Shown in pieces: positions 52,516-63,295 of a stretch of 64,000 nucleotides of DNA (its first letter is position 1; every line of letters begins with the position of its first letter). The notes beneath the pieces were generated by a model that searched no databases, was not told the origin of the DNA, and saw nothing but the letters and a program-made list of their open reading frames with translations. The stretch is from Acidimicrobiia bacterium (GTDB taxonomy: Bacteria; Actinomycetota; Acidimicrobiia; Acidimicrobiales; SKKL01): positions 646,289 through 710,288 of the forward strand of contig JBAYRL010000001.1 of NCBI GenBank assembly GCA_041676705.1. The letters run 5' to 3'. The translations under genes were made by a program, and so were the position numbers.

Positions 52516-54114
52516 CTAAAGCACAGCCAACTGAGGTTCACGGCTCAAAGTTCGCTTCGAGGCATACATTTCAGCGTCGGCTCGATCCACAATTTCCTCG
52601 ACTGTAATATCAGCCCGACGAGACCAGGCGGCGCCAACGCTAATAGTGATCGATCCCAGCGCCAGGTTTTTCACCGAAATTTGTTTTACCAATTTCGTTA
52701 TACGTTCGGCTATTTCGAGGGCATGGTCTGGCGAGGGAAGATCGGGACACAAGATCAAGAATTCGTCGCCTCCCAAGCGACCCACTTTGTCGTGTGAACG
52801 CACCCCGGAATTGATGGCGGCCGAAACTTCGCGTAGCAGATCATCGCCTGCTGAATGGCCTAGTTCGTCGTTGATGATCTTTAGCTTGTCAACGTCGGCA
52901 AACAGTACCGCTAAACCGCGTGAGGAACCACCAATGGTCTCAAGCTCTTCGGCCACGGCTTGGTATATCGATTCTCGGTTCAAACAACCAGTAAGCGCAT
53001 CGTAGGAAGCACGCCGTTCTAAGGCTTTGCGACGCAGCACATCGGAAGTGATGTTCTGAATTGTGACCACAATGCCCGTCACTTCTCCCGTCCGGTTGCG
53101 AAGAGACCGCACTGACAAACTGACATGGAGTTCGGGATGAGTGCTTGAAGCCTGGAAGCCGGCGGTTAAGTCACTATCAATGCCTCGCAGCCCATCTTCC
53201 ATCGCGGTTGCTACTTTGCGACGATCTTTTTTGTGGAAGCGGGTGATATCGGGCTGTTCGTCGTAGTTTCGCTCGATATTGAACATTTCGAAAATACGAT
53301 CGTTGAGATAAGTGATCTGAAGATCACGATCAAAATGCAGCACACCCACCGGCAGAATGTCGGTAAGGCGTTCTAGCAGTTCCCGACTTTCATAAAGCTC
53401 CTCTAAAGCCTGAACTTCGGTAGAAATATCAACCATTTCCACCAAAACGTGTGGCTGCTCATCATTGTGTAGATGGTTGGAAACGGTGAATTCAACCCAT
53501 AGCCAGTCGCCAGCTTTGGTTTGTACCCGAGCTCGCCAACGTTCGGGTTGCGAGGTTTCTTTGAACAAGACCTTGTACCAGTTGGCAATGGTCAGGTTTT
53601 TATAATCTTCATGCACCAGGGCCGTGATGTTTAGCGATAGCTGTTCTTCGGCACTGTATCCTAAGAAAGACGGGAACTTGGGGTCGAGCCCCGTAACGTT
53701 GCCTTGACGATCATGAAAGACTCGGCAATATCTAGGTTCTACATGTCGTTCTTCGTGGCTGAATACCTTGACGCCGGGGTGCAACTCTTCACCGTCGATC
53801 GACACCACCACGCATAGGCGATACTTCTGAGTTAAATCGAAAACATAGACCACACGAGGTTGGCCATCTCGACCGATTAGGCGTTGTTGGTTGACTTGGC
53901 CGGGCCTTACGTAAACAAATTGGTTAACCATGGCCGCCCGCGAGGTGGCGTGCACCAAATCGACACTGGCCTTAGCATCAGCAGGCATGTTGGGCGTTAT
54001 CCCAAGCTCTTCGGGCATCTCCACGATCGCGCCGATAGTCCCGATGGCGACGACTTCAGCATCAGGATTTCTTTCTAAGAGCTCTCGTAGCGTGTTTTCG
54101 GTGGGATCCATCAT
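52516..54114 (-). CDS. PAS-GGDEF diguanylate cyclase, copy 2
   Basis: A 532-residue paralogue of the downstream gene with the same order: unknown N-terminal region, two PAS-like segments (ERWRARVQTKAGDWLWVEF; LLERLTDILPVGVLHFD) and GGDEF at 448-452 with I-site RSHD before it. The two genes are 38 bases apart, an old tandem duplication judged by how far their PAS regions have diverged. Start ATG at 54114, with a second ATG directly after it. It is divergent from pspA across 183 bases. Confidence 0.92.
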   Translation of the reverse strand: MMDPTENTLRELLERNPDAEVVAIGTIGAIVEMPEELGITPNMPADAKASVDLVHATSRAAMVNQFVYVRPGQVNQQRLIGRDGQPRVVYVFDLTQKYRLCVVVSIDGEELHPGVKVFSHEERHVEPRYCRVFHDRQGNVTGLDPKFPSFLGYSAEEQLSLNITALVHEDYKNLTIANWYKVLFKETSQPERWRARVQTKAGDWLWVEFTVSNHLHNDEQPHVLVEMVDISTEVQALEELYESRELLERLTDILPVGVLHFDRDLQITYLNDRIFEMFNIERNYDEQPDITRFHKKDRRKVATAMEDGLRGIDSDLTAGFQASSTHPELHVSLSVRSLRNRTGEVTGIVVTIQNITSDVLRRKALERRASYDALTGCLNRESIYQAVAEELETIGGSSRGLAVLFADVDKLKIINDELGHSAGDDLLREVSAAINSGVRSHDKVGRLGGDEFLILCPDLPSPDHALEIAERITKLVKQISVKNLALGSITISVGAAWSRRADITVEEIVDRADAEMYASKRTLSREPQLAVL

Positions 54115-54297
54115 TACTGCACGCCAGGTCGCCCAAGGGCCCTTAGTGGGGCTTTCTATATAGGACAGACATATATACCCATATCGGCCAGCGTGATTTC
54201 ATCATAAGGACTCGGCATAAACACCTCGACACTTGAACGATTACCCCACATACGTACCAGCCCTGCGAAAGTTCGATGGTGCGAGTAACATCGTAGT

Positions 54298-55140
54298 ATG
54301 ATCAAGCTCCTTAAGCGCTGGTGGAACTACACTACGGCTCGCCTAACCGGAAAATTTGAAGCGAACGCCGATCCGAAGGTGCAACTACAGCAGGCCATTA
54401 CCGAAGCCCAAGATCAGCATCGCCGGTTAAAAGACCAAGCCGCGAATGTTATCGCCAACCAAAAACAAACAGAAATTCGTTTGTCGCGTTCGCTGGATGA
54501 ATACGAGAAGGTTACCGCTAATGCTCGCCAGGCCGTGCTAATGGCTGACCAAGCGAGCAAAGAGGGCGACGAGAAGAAGGTGTTGGAATACACCAGCGCC
54601 GCCGAATCTTTCGCGACTCGCATGATTAGCTTGGAAACCGAAATTGAAGACTTGAAGGCGCTTCATCTTCAGGCCAGCCAAGCGTCTGACCAGGCCAAGT
54701 CGGCTGTTGAACAGAACTCGTTGTTGTTGCAAAAGAAGCTTTCCGAGCGCCAAAAACTTCTGGGACAGCTTGACCAGGCCGACATGCAAGACCGTATGAA
54801 CAACGCTATGGCCTCACTATCTGAGACCGTGGGCGAAGATGTGCCGACCTTCAACGAGGTCCGTGAAAAGATTGAAGCCCGCTATGCCAAAGCCCAGAGC
54901 GTGGCCGAGTTGTCGAGTTCGACCGTTGAATCGAAAATGTTGGAGATTGAACAAGCCGCCCGAAACATTGAAGCCAAAACTCGCTTAGACGAAATTCGGG
55001 GTCAATTAGGTTTAGGTGAAGGCCAATCGACCGCTGGTGAAATTGCCGAAACATCTAATGACAGTGCGGCCAACAGCGCCACTGAAGCCACGAACAACGG
55101 CGAGACAAGCCAAGCTGAAAATACTGAAAGCAACAACTAG
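54298..55140 (+). CDS. pspA: PspA/IM30 family envelope-stress protein
   Basis: A 280-residue peripheral membrane protein. The N terminus MIKLLKRWWNYTTARLTG is an amphipathic helix for membrane binding, followed by ADPKVQLQQAITEAQDQHRR and a long coiled coil to about 225. The last 45 residues are acidic and Asn/Thr/Glu-rich. The family assembles into rods or scaffolds that protect the cytoplasmic membrane under stress. No PspB/C-type partner is adjacent. It converges on proB with a 3-base gap. Confidence 0.9.
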   Translation: MIKLLKRWWNYTTARLTGKFEANADPKVQLQQAITEAQDQHRRLKDQAANVIANQKQTEIRLSRSLDEYEKVTANARQAVLMADQASKEGDEKKVLEYTSAAESFATRMISLETEIEDLKALHLQASQASDQAKSAVEQNSLLLQKKLSERQKLLGQLDQADMQDRMNNAMASLSETVGEDVPTFNEVREKIEARYAKAQSVAELSSSTVESKMLEIEQAARNIEAKTRLDEIRGQLGLGEGQSTAGEIAETSNDSAANSATEATNNGETSQAENTESNN

Positions 55141-55143
55141 GTG

Positions 55144-56238
55144 TTAGGGCAAGATCACTAGGTTGTCGCGGTGAATCACCTCGTGAGCTACTTCTTCAGG
55201 TAGTTCACCGGTATGTAACCCCATTGCTGCGGCCGCCACCGCGCTAGACACCCCCGCCAAGCCACGGGCAAAAACGCGGCCGTTATTGTCGGAGATTTCC
55301 ACAATGTCATCTAGTTGAAATTCGCCCGAGACGGCTACTACTCCCGCTGGTAGAAGCGAGCTTTGGCTAGTTTCCAGCGCCCTACGAGCACCAGCGTCTA
55401 CCTGAATTCGGCCTGCCACTCCCCCGGCGAAAGCAATCCACAATTTACGGGCGCTTAGGTGGCTGGTCTTGGGATGCACAATTGTGCCGACACCGGGAGT
55501 AGCGGCCATGGCATCGCTTAACACGTCGGAGCGGTTGGCGTTAGCTATTACCGTGCGTACCCCGCTGGCTGAAGCGATTTTGGCAGCCGCCAACTTTGAG
55601 GCCATGCCACCACTGCCTCGCACGGTGCCAGCACCCCCCGCTATTTGTTCCAGTTCGGGTGTGATTTCGTGAACCTCTTCAATCAACGTGGCGTTGGGGT
55701 CGCTGCGGGGATCGGCGCTTAGAAGTCCGGGCGCGTCGGTTAACAAAACCAGGGTTTCGGCCTTCACTAAATGCGCTACTAGCGCCGCCAGGCGATCGTT
55801 GTCGCCGAAGCGAATTTCATCGTCTGCGATGGCATCATTCTCGTTGATGACTGGCACCACGCCCAGCTCTAGAAGCCGGGTTAAGGTACTGCGGGCGTGC
55901 AGGTATTGCTGGCGCACCATGAAATCTAGAGGAGCTAGAAGAACTTGGGCACCAATCAGGCCCACGTTGTGGAGGACATCGTCGTACACTCGCATTAGCT
56001 GGCTCTGGCCAATGGCTGAAACGGCTTGGAGGGTTCGGCTGTCGCGAGGTCGTCGGTCGCCACCTAAGCCCAAACTGGGAAGACCGGCCGCGATAGCACC
56101 CGAGGTGACCACCACAACTTGGTTCCCGGCCGCTTTAATCAAGGCGATTTCAGCGCACAGCTTTTCGATAGCACCCTTAGCGATGGTTCCTTGTTCATTT
56201 GTTATTGACGAGGTACCAATTTTGGCAACAACAATCAC
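55144..56238 (-). CDS. proB: Glutamate 5-kinase with C-terminal PUA domain
   Basis: First enzyme of proline synthesis; phosphorylates glutamate. The 364 residues hold the amino-acid kinase domain: VVAKIGTSSIT, VTSGAIAAG, PVINENDAIADDE, FGDNDRLAALVA and RGSGGMASKLAAAKIA, then a PUA domain (about 275-355) as in the E. coli-like enzyme. GTG start at 56238. It follows obgE by 52 bases on the same strand. Confidence 0.95.
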   Translation of the reverse strand: MIVVAKIGTSSITNEQGTIAKGAIEKLCAEIALIKAAGNQVVVVTSGAIAAGLPSLGLGGDRRPRDSRTLQAVSAIGQSQLMRVYDDVLHNVGLIGAQVLLAPLDFMVRQQYLHARSTLTRLLELGVVPVINENDAIADDEIRFGDNDRLAALVAHLVKAETLVLLTDAPGLLSADPRSDPNATLIEEVHEITPELEQIAGGAGTVRGSGGMASKLAAAKIASASGVRTVIANANRSDVLSDAMAATPGVGTIVHPKTSHLSARKLWIAFAGGVAGRIQVDAGARRALETSQSSLLPAGVVAVSGEFQLDDIVEISDNNGRVFARGLAGVSSAVAAAAMGLHTGELPEEVAHEVIHRDNLVILP

Positions 56239-56290
56239 GCCCTAAGCATTGTCGAAAGCAGGGGTGCCCGTCAGTTTCTAGTGCTGATGA

Positions 56291-57604
<1,314 letters not shown>

Positions 57605-57671
57605 CTAGCTTAGGCGTGCATAGTGACATCCCCCTATTGGCGATTCCCACCTGCCAACTAGGTAGTGCATA

Positions 57672-59312
57672 CTATTCGACAAGGCGTACCGGGTTACCTC
57701 GAACGCCGACCGACCAGGTAGTACGGTCAGTTACGGTTTTGTCACCGCTGAATTTGTACTCAACTCGCCACCATGTACGCCCGCCGTAGGCTTCTTCAAT
57801 ATTCGGCGGTAGTTGTACCTCAAGGCGCAGTTGCCGCTCGTTAAACAAATATTCTGACAGACGATTAGAACCAGGAGGATTTCCCGTACCACCAACATTT
57901 ACCACAGTACGGTTGTTAAACGGCCCCCAACCTCCTGACGGGTCATTTTCTTCAGCGAAGCGCTGGACAACACGGTAGGTGAATGTGGCGTAATTGTTAG
58001 CTGGGTCCACCAGACGAAGGGTGTCTCCACCTTCGCCGGGATCATAAAGGTCGATTACCAGAGTCTTACCACTATGTTCTTGACCAATAGAGGCTAAGAA
58101 GAACTGTGCTGTTGAGCCCTGTGAACCGGCATAGACAGATAAATTCTCAAAAGCGAAAACGTTTGGACAATTTTCTGGCTGCACACCGGTTGCCGTGACT
58201 TGCAAAGTTGGATCACTCTCAAATGGATCTGATGAGCATGCAACAAAGCTGTTGCCCGTTCGCGCGCGAAGCGCAAAGTTATTTAAGTTTCCTCGAGCCG
58301 TATTAGACGTATGGTTCGAGGATTGAACTTGGACTCCATATATAGAACCAGGTTTAGGGTCGTTGATAGTGGCCAGGGCTTTCCACCCACCACGCCAACC
58401 ATCACGGTCACCCACTAAACGGCAATCACCTGTTTGTTGATTACCTGTCACACCAACCAAAGTGTGTCGTTGTAACACTTGGCCTTCAAATGGGTTCGGT
58501 GCCGGAGAGCGAACCGTGTAGGTGGTTGTGAAACTTGAATTACCTAGTCGGGGAAGATCGAGATAGCCGGTTGTTGTGTTCGCGTTGCACATAGGCGCAT
58601 CGAATACCTCGATCACCATAGAACCACCGCGGTAATCGTCATCGACCTTCACACCATAGATGTAGCCGTCGGGATTGTATGTAGGGTTAGCCCGTGTGCC
58701 CGGATTGCATTGGTTGTTAATACCATACGAACCCAACCATTGCGTCGCTACGAGGTCACCATCTTCTGTCAATGCACAGGGGCTGTTAATTGATAAAAAG
58801 AACTCCTCCTTCACGGCATCAACCGGAAGTCCACTTTCCCAATACTCAAGGGTTCCAGTACCCAGAAAGTTGCGCGGGCTGCCCATGCGTACCGCTGGTA
58901 CATACTCGGCTGTTGAGGATCGAGTAATCGATACATCGCTACGAAACATCGCCGTGAGATACTGCGGAACGTTGGGATCAGTGATGGTGACTTTAACCTG
59001 ATCGGCACCGGTTTGCTCAGAACTAATAATGATGCCGTTTACACCCGCGGTTATTCCATTCTGAGCGGCCACCGAGTGAGCCGCGGCCTCGGCTGCCGTC
59101 ATACCACGCGGGAGCGCCGCGGCTGCAGCTAGTGCCGCGGAGTCTGCTGTGCGTTGGATAGTTACAGCCCGGCTATACCACGACCCTGCATCGACAGCTA
59201 GACCGGCGAACGCGAGTAATGGCACCAAGATGAACGCCGTAAAGGCTGTGACGTAACCCGCCTGGCACAGAGGTTTATCTTTGGGAAGTCGGAAAATCTG
59301 TTTAGCGAACAT
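57672..59312 (-). CDS. TadG-like pilus-associated protein
   Basis: A 546-residue protein with an N-terminal membrane anchor (VTAFTAFILVPLLAFAGLAV) followed by DAGSWYSRAVTIQRTADSAA, the start typical of TadG/pseudopilin-like Flp proteins. The remaining 480 residues are a predicted external beta-rich region with many Asn, Thr and Tyr and several Cys pairs, and no VWA motif that I can see. The ATG at 59312 has GAGG seven bases upstream. It ends a four-gene minus-strand set with two TadE genes and a pilin. Tad machine genes (ATPase, platform, secretin) are not in the window. Confidence 0.85.
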   Translation of the reverse strand: MFAKQIFRLPKDKPLCQAGYVTAFTAFILVPLLAFAGLAVDAGSWYSRAVTIQRTADSAALAAAAALPRGMTAAEAAAHSVAAQNGITAGVNGIIISSEQTGADQVKVTITDPNVPQYLTAMFRSDVSITRSSTAEYVPAVRMGSPRNFLGTGTLEYWESGLPVDAVKEEFFLSINSPCALTEDGDLVATQWLGSYGINNQCNPGTRANPTYNPDGYIYGVKVDDDYRGGSMVIEVFDAPMCNANTTTGYLDLPRLGNSSFTTTYTVRSPAPNPFEGQVLQRHTLVGVTGNQQTGDCRLVGDRDGWRGGWKALATINDPKPGSIYGVQVQSSNHTSNTARGNLNNFALRARTGNSFVACSSDPFESDPTLQVTATGVQPENCPNVFAFENLSVYAGSQGSTAQFFLASIGQEHSGKTLVIDLYDPGEGGDTLRLVDPANNYATFTYRVVQRFAEENDPSGGWGPFNNRTVVNVGGTGNPPGSNRLSEYLFNERQLRLEVQLPPNIEEAYGGRTWWRVEYKFSGDKTVTDRTTWSVGVRGNPVRLVE

Positions 59313-59331
59313 TGTCAATCCTCAGAAGCAG

Positions 59332-59961
59332 TCAACAACGTGAGTGCCCTACAGCGCAGGGCTCAATTTCATAAACTGCGTAGCGCTCAATTTGCACGGT
59401 CACCGGCAACAAATTGGTTACAGACTTATAAGTTGCTGTTACGTGAACACCAATGCGCGTTTGGTTGTACTCTTCACGGGGTCTGGACACTGGACACCAT
59501 GCTCGATCCCATGACGACGACGAGCAGGCTGGATTGGCAGATGTCCCACCCGTAAAGCCCACGGGGGTGGTCGTCCGCACCTGATCACCAGAGTAAAAAT
59601 TACAGAGATTGCTTCGTGATGCTGCCCTGCAATTGTCGGGGACCGTGCCATCAGTTCCCGTGGCGTTGTAAATAACAACGCTGTCAACTTTTATCCCAGG
59701 TAGCCCACGCGTTACAGCGTCAACCGCTCGCAGTGCTTCAAAGTCGGCGAAGCGACCATTGCCACCTGCTGAAGCGGAACGGCCACCCATTTGAACGGCT
59801 CGTTCTATTGAAGTGGTTTGGTGCCAAGCATTCCCGTATTCGAGCACCCCTAAGGCCAACATAATTAGAACTGGTGCCAACAGAGCAAACTCCACGAGAA
59901 CCGCACCTTGGTCACTGGATTTCTTAATCTTTCTTTGCAATCGACTGGGCAACCTGATCAT
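59332..59961 (-). CDS. TadE-family pseudopilin, copy 1
   Basis: A 209-residue TadE-like protein. A basic N terminus (LPSRLQRKIKKSSDQ) precedes G-AVLVEFALLAPVLIMLALGV, a type IVb prepilin-like signal with Glu at +5, then an external domain with several Cys. It overlaps the stop of the second TadE gene by ATGA. TadE-like minor pilins help start or tip Flp pili. Confidence 0.88.
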   Translation of the reverse strand: MIRLPSRLQRKIKKSSDQGAVLVEFALLAPVLIMLALGVLEYGNAWHQTTSIERAVQMGGRSASAGGNGRFADFEALRAVDAVTRGLPGIKVDSVVIYNATGTDGTVPDNCRAASRSNLCNFYSGDQVRTTTPVGFTGGTSANPACSSSSWDRAWCPVSRPREEYNQTRIGVHVTATYKSVTNLLPVTVQIERYAVYEIEPCAVGHSRC

Positions 59962-60596
59962 CCAAGACCTCCGAGTTCCAAGTCACTTGGCTCAAGCCTC
60001 ACAACGCTTGCCTGTTCGATGGTGAATTCTTTGGCAAATAATCCAGTCAGGCCCGGCCGTTGAATACGAATCCAAACTCCAAGGTATTCAATGTCAAATA
60101 CAGTCGGCCCATTCTTGCGTGTGTATGGTGCCCACGGGCACGCCCGCCCGGAAGGGCATTCAAAGAACGCAGCGTTATTGTCAGAGCTTTGAATTGCTAA
60201 AAATGCGTTGCCGGGATCGTAGACATTGCAAAGCCCGGGCACCGAGACTCCATTTTTACATTCATTTGTTATCTGGGACGTGGGACTGCCTGCGCCCGGT
60301 CCTTGAGCTTTAAACACGACAATGCGATCAACCCATTCAACGGGAATTGCGCCCAAACTTTGACGTACAGCTCGGATGATTTCAAAATCCGCACTTACGT
60401 TAGTTGGTGTCGGTCGAGGACCTAATATGGCACCCATCCGTGCTCCACTACCGGCAGCATCAGCGGCAGTTAAGGTGTCTCGATATACCAAGCCAAATTC
60501 TATGATTCCAAAGATCAACGCAAAGAAGACCGGCGTAATCAACGCCGTTTCTAGCATCGCGGCACCCCGATCACCGAGTCGCATTAGCCTAATCAT
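59958..60596 (-). CDS. TadE-family pseudopilin, copy 2
   Basis: A 212-residue paralogue. The N terminus MIRLMRLGDRG-AAMLETALITPVFF gives the G|xxxxE processing site, the helix continues to about residue 35, and the external domain has conserved Cys pairs around CKNGVSVPGLCN and CPSGRACPW. Both ends overlap neighbours by ATGA, so pilin, TadE-2 and TadE-1 are translated in series. Confidence 0.88.
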   Translation of the reverse strand: MIRLMRLGDRGAAMLETALITPVFFALIFGIIEFGLVYRDTLTAADAAGSGARMGAILGPRPTPTNVSADFEIIRAVRQSLGAIPVEWVDRIVVFKAQGPGAGSPTSQITNECKNGVSVPGLCNVYDPGNAFLAIQSSDNNAAFFECPSGRACPWAPYTRKNGPTVFDIEYLGVWIRIQRPGLTGLFAKEFTIEQASVVRLEPSDLELGGLG

Positions 60597-61270
60597 TGAT
60601 TAAATTCCGCGTGCCAAACTGGAGGGAAGACGGCCGCGGGCGTGTAACGAACATCAGTAATGCTTATTCTTGCTTTTGGCACATCTGGATAGACCACTAT
60701 CGATATCTCGCAGCGACCTTCGTCGTCAGTCGTACACGTTGCTGGCCAGGTGCTTTGAGGATCAAATTGAGTTGGGTTATAGGGATCAGCAAATTCAATT
60801 AACGCAAGCACTTCAACACCTGCAATACCTGGCTGCTCGTCGGTGGGCGGTTCTTGGATTACCCCTGTTTGAATCTGAAGTGGAAGCGTGATCTTCCAGC
60901 CGTTAGGGTCATTCTCTTTCTTGCCTACTCCGAGTACGAGTGTGGGCGGTGGTTCACCGACCGGCGGTGCCATGGTTGGTGGGGTGACTCCAGGATCAGG
61001 AAAGCTGATCGCCTCGGGGATAGGTGAATAACCACACCCAGCTGGTGGGGGCCGCATCGATACACAGTCGGCCTGGTTATTAACTTCCGTCTCCGCCGAG
61101 CTTTGTAGAAGATTTATTGCTCCAATAGAGCCCACAACTATTAGTGCTAATACCAGTGCGTATTCAACAAGAGTGGCGCCACGATCGTTCCTTAAACGCG
61201 GTGGGGTCGCGTTTGTGCTTTCAGTGCCACGGAAGCATACCGCTATTCGCTTTTGCCTCTTTGTGACCAC
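60593..61270 (-). CDS. Flp/type IVb-like prepilin with large C-terminal domain
   Basis: A 225-residue protein. The prepilin motif is RG|ATLVEYALVLALIVVG, with cleavage after Gly31 and the Flp-type Glu/Tyr pair at mature +5/+6. Ordinary Flp pilins are 50-80 residues; here about 160 residues follow the helix, with a Pro-rich linker (PDPGVTPPTMAPPVGEPPP) and a beta-rich end containing a Cys pair (CTTDDEGRC). The GTG at 61270 has GGGAGG four bases before it; a longer frame to 61348 would give an oversized leader. It heads the TadE/TadG set. Confidence 0.82.
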   Translation of the reverse strand: MVTKRQKRIAVCFRGTESTNATPPRLRNDRGATLVEYALVLALIVVGSIGAINLLQSSAETEVNNQADCVSMRPPPAGCGYSPIPEAISFPDPGVTPPTMAPPVGEPPPTLVLGVGKKENDPNGWKITLPLQIQTGVIQEPPTDEQPGIAGVEVLALIEFADPYNPTQFDPQSTWPATCTTDDEGRCEISIVVYPDVPKARISITDVRYTPAAVFPPVWHAEFNQ

Positions 61271-61414
61271 GTGGCCTCCCAGCAATCCACCGGCCAAGCA
61301 AAATACAGCACCGAAACAGCCGTGCCGTAATACTACACCGTAAAACATGATGATCGTCAGAGGAATCTTAAACCTTAACCCTTTTATGCTGAAAGGGCCT
61401 CTAACCTGGTTTAG

Positions 61415-62551
61415 GTGAGTTCTTCAAAACGAACAACCGCTTGGGCTGCCACAATGCACGGACACAGTGCGGGCGAGCTGAGCGAGGCCCACGCTGACAC
61501 GCATGTAAGAATTAAGCCAAACGAACTATATGATCGCCGAGCCCGCGAGGCTTTCGAGGCTGAATGGTTGGTACCAGGTGCCACTCAAGCCAATGGCGCC
61601 GGAAACCGGACCATTCCTGAAGAGCCCGACGAAACTCGCACTTGTTTCGAACGAGATCGCGACCGCATTTTGCATGGAACAACAGCTTTTCGCCGCCTGG
61701 CAGGTAAAACCCAGGTCTTCGTATTTCCTGAGGACCATCAGCGCACTCGGCTAACCCACGCTTTGGAAGTAACCCAGGTAGCCACCTCAGTAGCTAGAGC
61801 CATTCGGTTAAATGTGGCACTAACGGAAGCCATTGCGCTGGGGCATGACTGCGGGCACGGACCCGGCGGTCACGCTTCTGAAGACGCTTTTAGCCAATAC
61901 CTAGACGGTGGATACGACCACGCGGTTTGGGGCGCTGACGTAGTGCTTCAACCTTTGAATCTGTGTGCCGAAACCTTAGATGGAATTCGTAACCACTCGT
62001 GGTCGAGGCCCGCTCCATCGACCCCAGAAGGCGAAGTGGTCTCATGGGCTGATCGGATTGCCTATGTCTGCCACGATTTTGAAGATGCGGTGCACGTTGG
62101 AATTGTGAAGCCTTCCGAGTTGCCTCCACTAGTGCGTCAAGTATGTGGCGAAACGCGCCGAGAGCAGCTGCATACCTTCATCGCGGCTCTCAGTAATACC
62201 GCCATTGCCACCGGGCGTATCGGCATGGACGCTCAAACGGCCGAAGCGTTGGCCGAGTTTCGCCGCTTCAATTACGAAAATATCTACATGCGCCCCGAGT
62301 CGGTTTTACAAGGAAACCAGGTCATTGCCGTTCTGCAGGCGTTGGTGGAATATTACGCCGCCGACCCTACCCGCCTACCGGCGGATCAACAGCCAAACGA
62401 ACTTACACCGAACCACGCCGAAAGCTTTCGTGCCGCCGTGACCTATGTGGGCGGCATGACTGACCGATACGCCTTTGGGCACGCTGTCGATCTTCTAGAT
62501 TGGGATCCAAGAAACCTACCCACCGGCGTTGATGTGCGTGGCCTAACCTAA
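61415..62551 (+). CDS. dgt: dGTPase-like HD-domain triphosphohydrolase
   Basis: A 378-residue HD-domain protein of the deoxyguanosinetriphosphate triphosphohydrolase-like family, which removes triphosphate from dNTPs. The metal ligands are in QRTRLTHALEV, GHDCGHGPGGHASED and the distal Asp in VSWADRIAYVCHDFEDAV; the N-terminal FERDRDRILHGTTAFRRLAGKTQVF is also diagnostic (cited as two blocks). GTG start at 61415; the first 60 residues are variable and an ATG at 61454 is possible. It lies alone on the plus strand between the pilus set and rpmA. Confidence 0.92.
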   Translation: MSSSKRTTAWAATMHGHSAGELSEAHADTHVRIKPNELYDRRAREAFEAEWLVPGATQANGAGNRTIPEEPDETRTCFERDRDRILHGTTAFRRLAGKTQVFVFPEDHQRTRLTHALEVTQVATSVARAIRLNVALTEAIALGHDCGHGPGGHASEDAFSQYLDGGYDHAVWGADVVLQPLNLCAETLDGIRNHSWSRPAPSTPEGEVVSWADRIAYVCHDFEDAVHVGIVKPSELPPLVRQVCGETRREQLHTFIAALSNTAIATGRIGMDAQTAEALAEFRRFNYENIYMRPESVLQGNQVIAVLQALVEYYAADPTRLPADQQPNELTPNHAESFRAAVTYVGGMTDRYAFGHAVDLLDWDPRNLPTGVDVRGLT

Positions 62552-62585
62552 GAGCGCAACAGCTTCGTAGGTAGGGCAAAACAAA

Positions 62586-62613
62586 CTTAGGCAGCCTCAC
62601 TCGGCTGCCTAAG
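62586..62613 (-). terminator. Terminator for rplU-rpmA (also between converging dgt)
   Basis: CTTAGGCAGCC (62586-62596) and GGCTGCCTAAG (62603-62613) make a perfect 11-bp stem with a 6-base loop. On the minus strand it is followed by TTTGTTTTG, giving a U-rich tail 27 bases after the rpmA stop. It may also stop the converging dgt transcript. Confidence 0.85.
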
Positions 62614-62639
62614 AACAAAACTACTTTGGTGTTTAATTA

Positions 62640-62891
62640 CTAGTCGGTGACTATGTCGACCAGTTTACGACCTTTGCGCTGACCGAACTTCACCTTGCCG
62701 CCGCTTAGCGCAAACAACGTGTCGTCACGACCACGACCTACGTTCTCACCAGGATGAACCTTGGTGCCGCGCTGGCGAACCAGAATTGAACCGGCGGTCA
62801 CCACAGTGCCGTCGAAAGCCTTTACACCCAGGCGTTGGGCATTTGAATCGCGACCGTTGCGGGTTGAACCGCCGCCTTTAGTCTTTGACAT
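62640..62891 (-). CDS. rpmA: 50S ribosomal protein L27
   Basis: An 83-residue L27 with the conserved N terminus [20 protein letters not shown] and [19 protein letters not shown]. There is no cleavable N-terminal extension of the Firmicutes type. ATG with AGGGG upstream, two bases after the rplU stop. Part of the large ribosomal subunit near the peptidyl-transferase centre. Confidence 0.98.
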   Translation of the reverse strand: MSKTKGGGSTRNGRDSNAQRLGVKAFDGTVVTAGSILVRQRGTKVHPGENVGRGRDDTLFALSGGKVKFGQRKGRKLVDIVTD

Positions 62892-62893
62892 GT

Positions 62894-63202
62894 TTAACCC
62901 CTAGCGATCTTCGTGATTTCGATGGTGGCGTATTGCTGACGATGACCCCAGCGACGACGAATGTTCGAGCTTGACTTGTAGGTGAACCCGGTAATCTTCG
63001 GGCCTTTGGTTTCGCCTACAATTTTAGCGGAAACCGAAGCACCAGCGAGCTCGGCTGGAGTAGACAGCACCGTATCGCCATCGACTAGCAGCACCGGCTG
63101 CAGCGAGACTTCGGAATCGACAGCACCAAGGCGCTCGACGTTGAGCTGCTGGCCCTGCTCGACCCGATATTGCTTACCACCGGTCTTAATGACTGCATAC
63201 AT
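62894..63202 (-). CDS. rplU: 50S ribosomal protein L21
   Basis: A 102-residue L21: [17 protein letters not shown] at the start and [20 protein letters not shown] near the end. It is the first gene of the rplU-rpmA transcript, which stops at the hairpin at 62586-62613; obgE, often next, is 5 kb further on. It is divergent from a methyltransferase across 93 bases. Confidence 0.98.
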   Translation of the reverse strand: MYAVIKTGGKQYRVEQGQQLNVERLGAVDSEVSLQPVLLVDGDTVLSTPAELAGASVSAKIVGETKGPKITGFTYKSSSNIRRRWGHRQQYATIEITKIARG

Positions 63203-63295
63203 AGGAGTTAGATGTTAGACGTAGATCACGGCCTTTGGCTACTTAGCGCCGGTAATTCCCGTATGCTGGGCTCTGGCGCAAAGGTGGAGGCGTAA

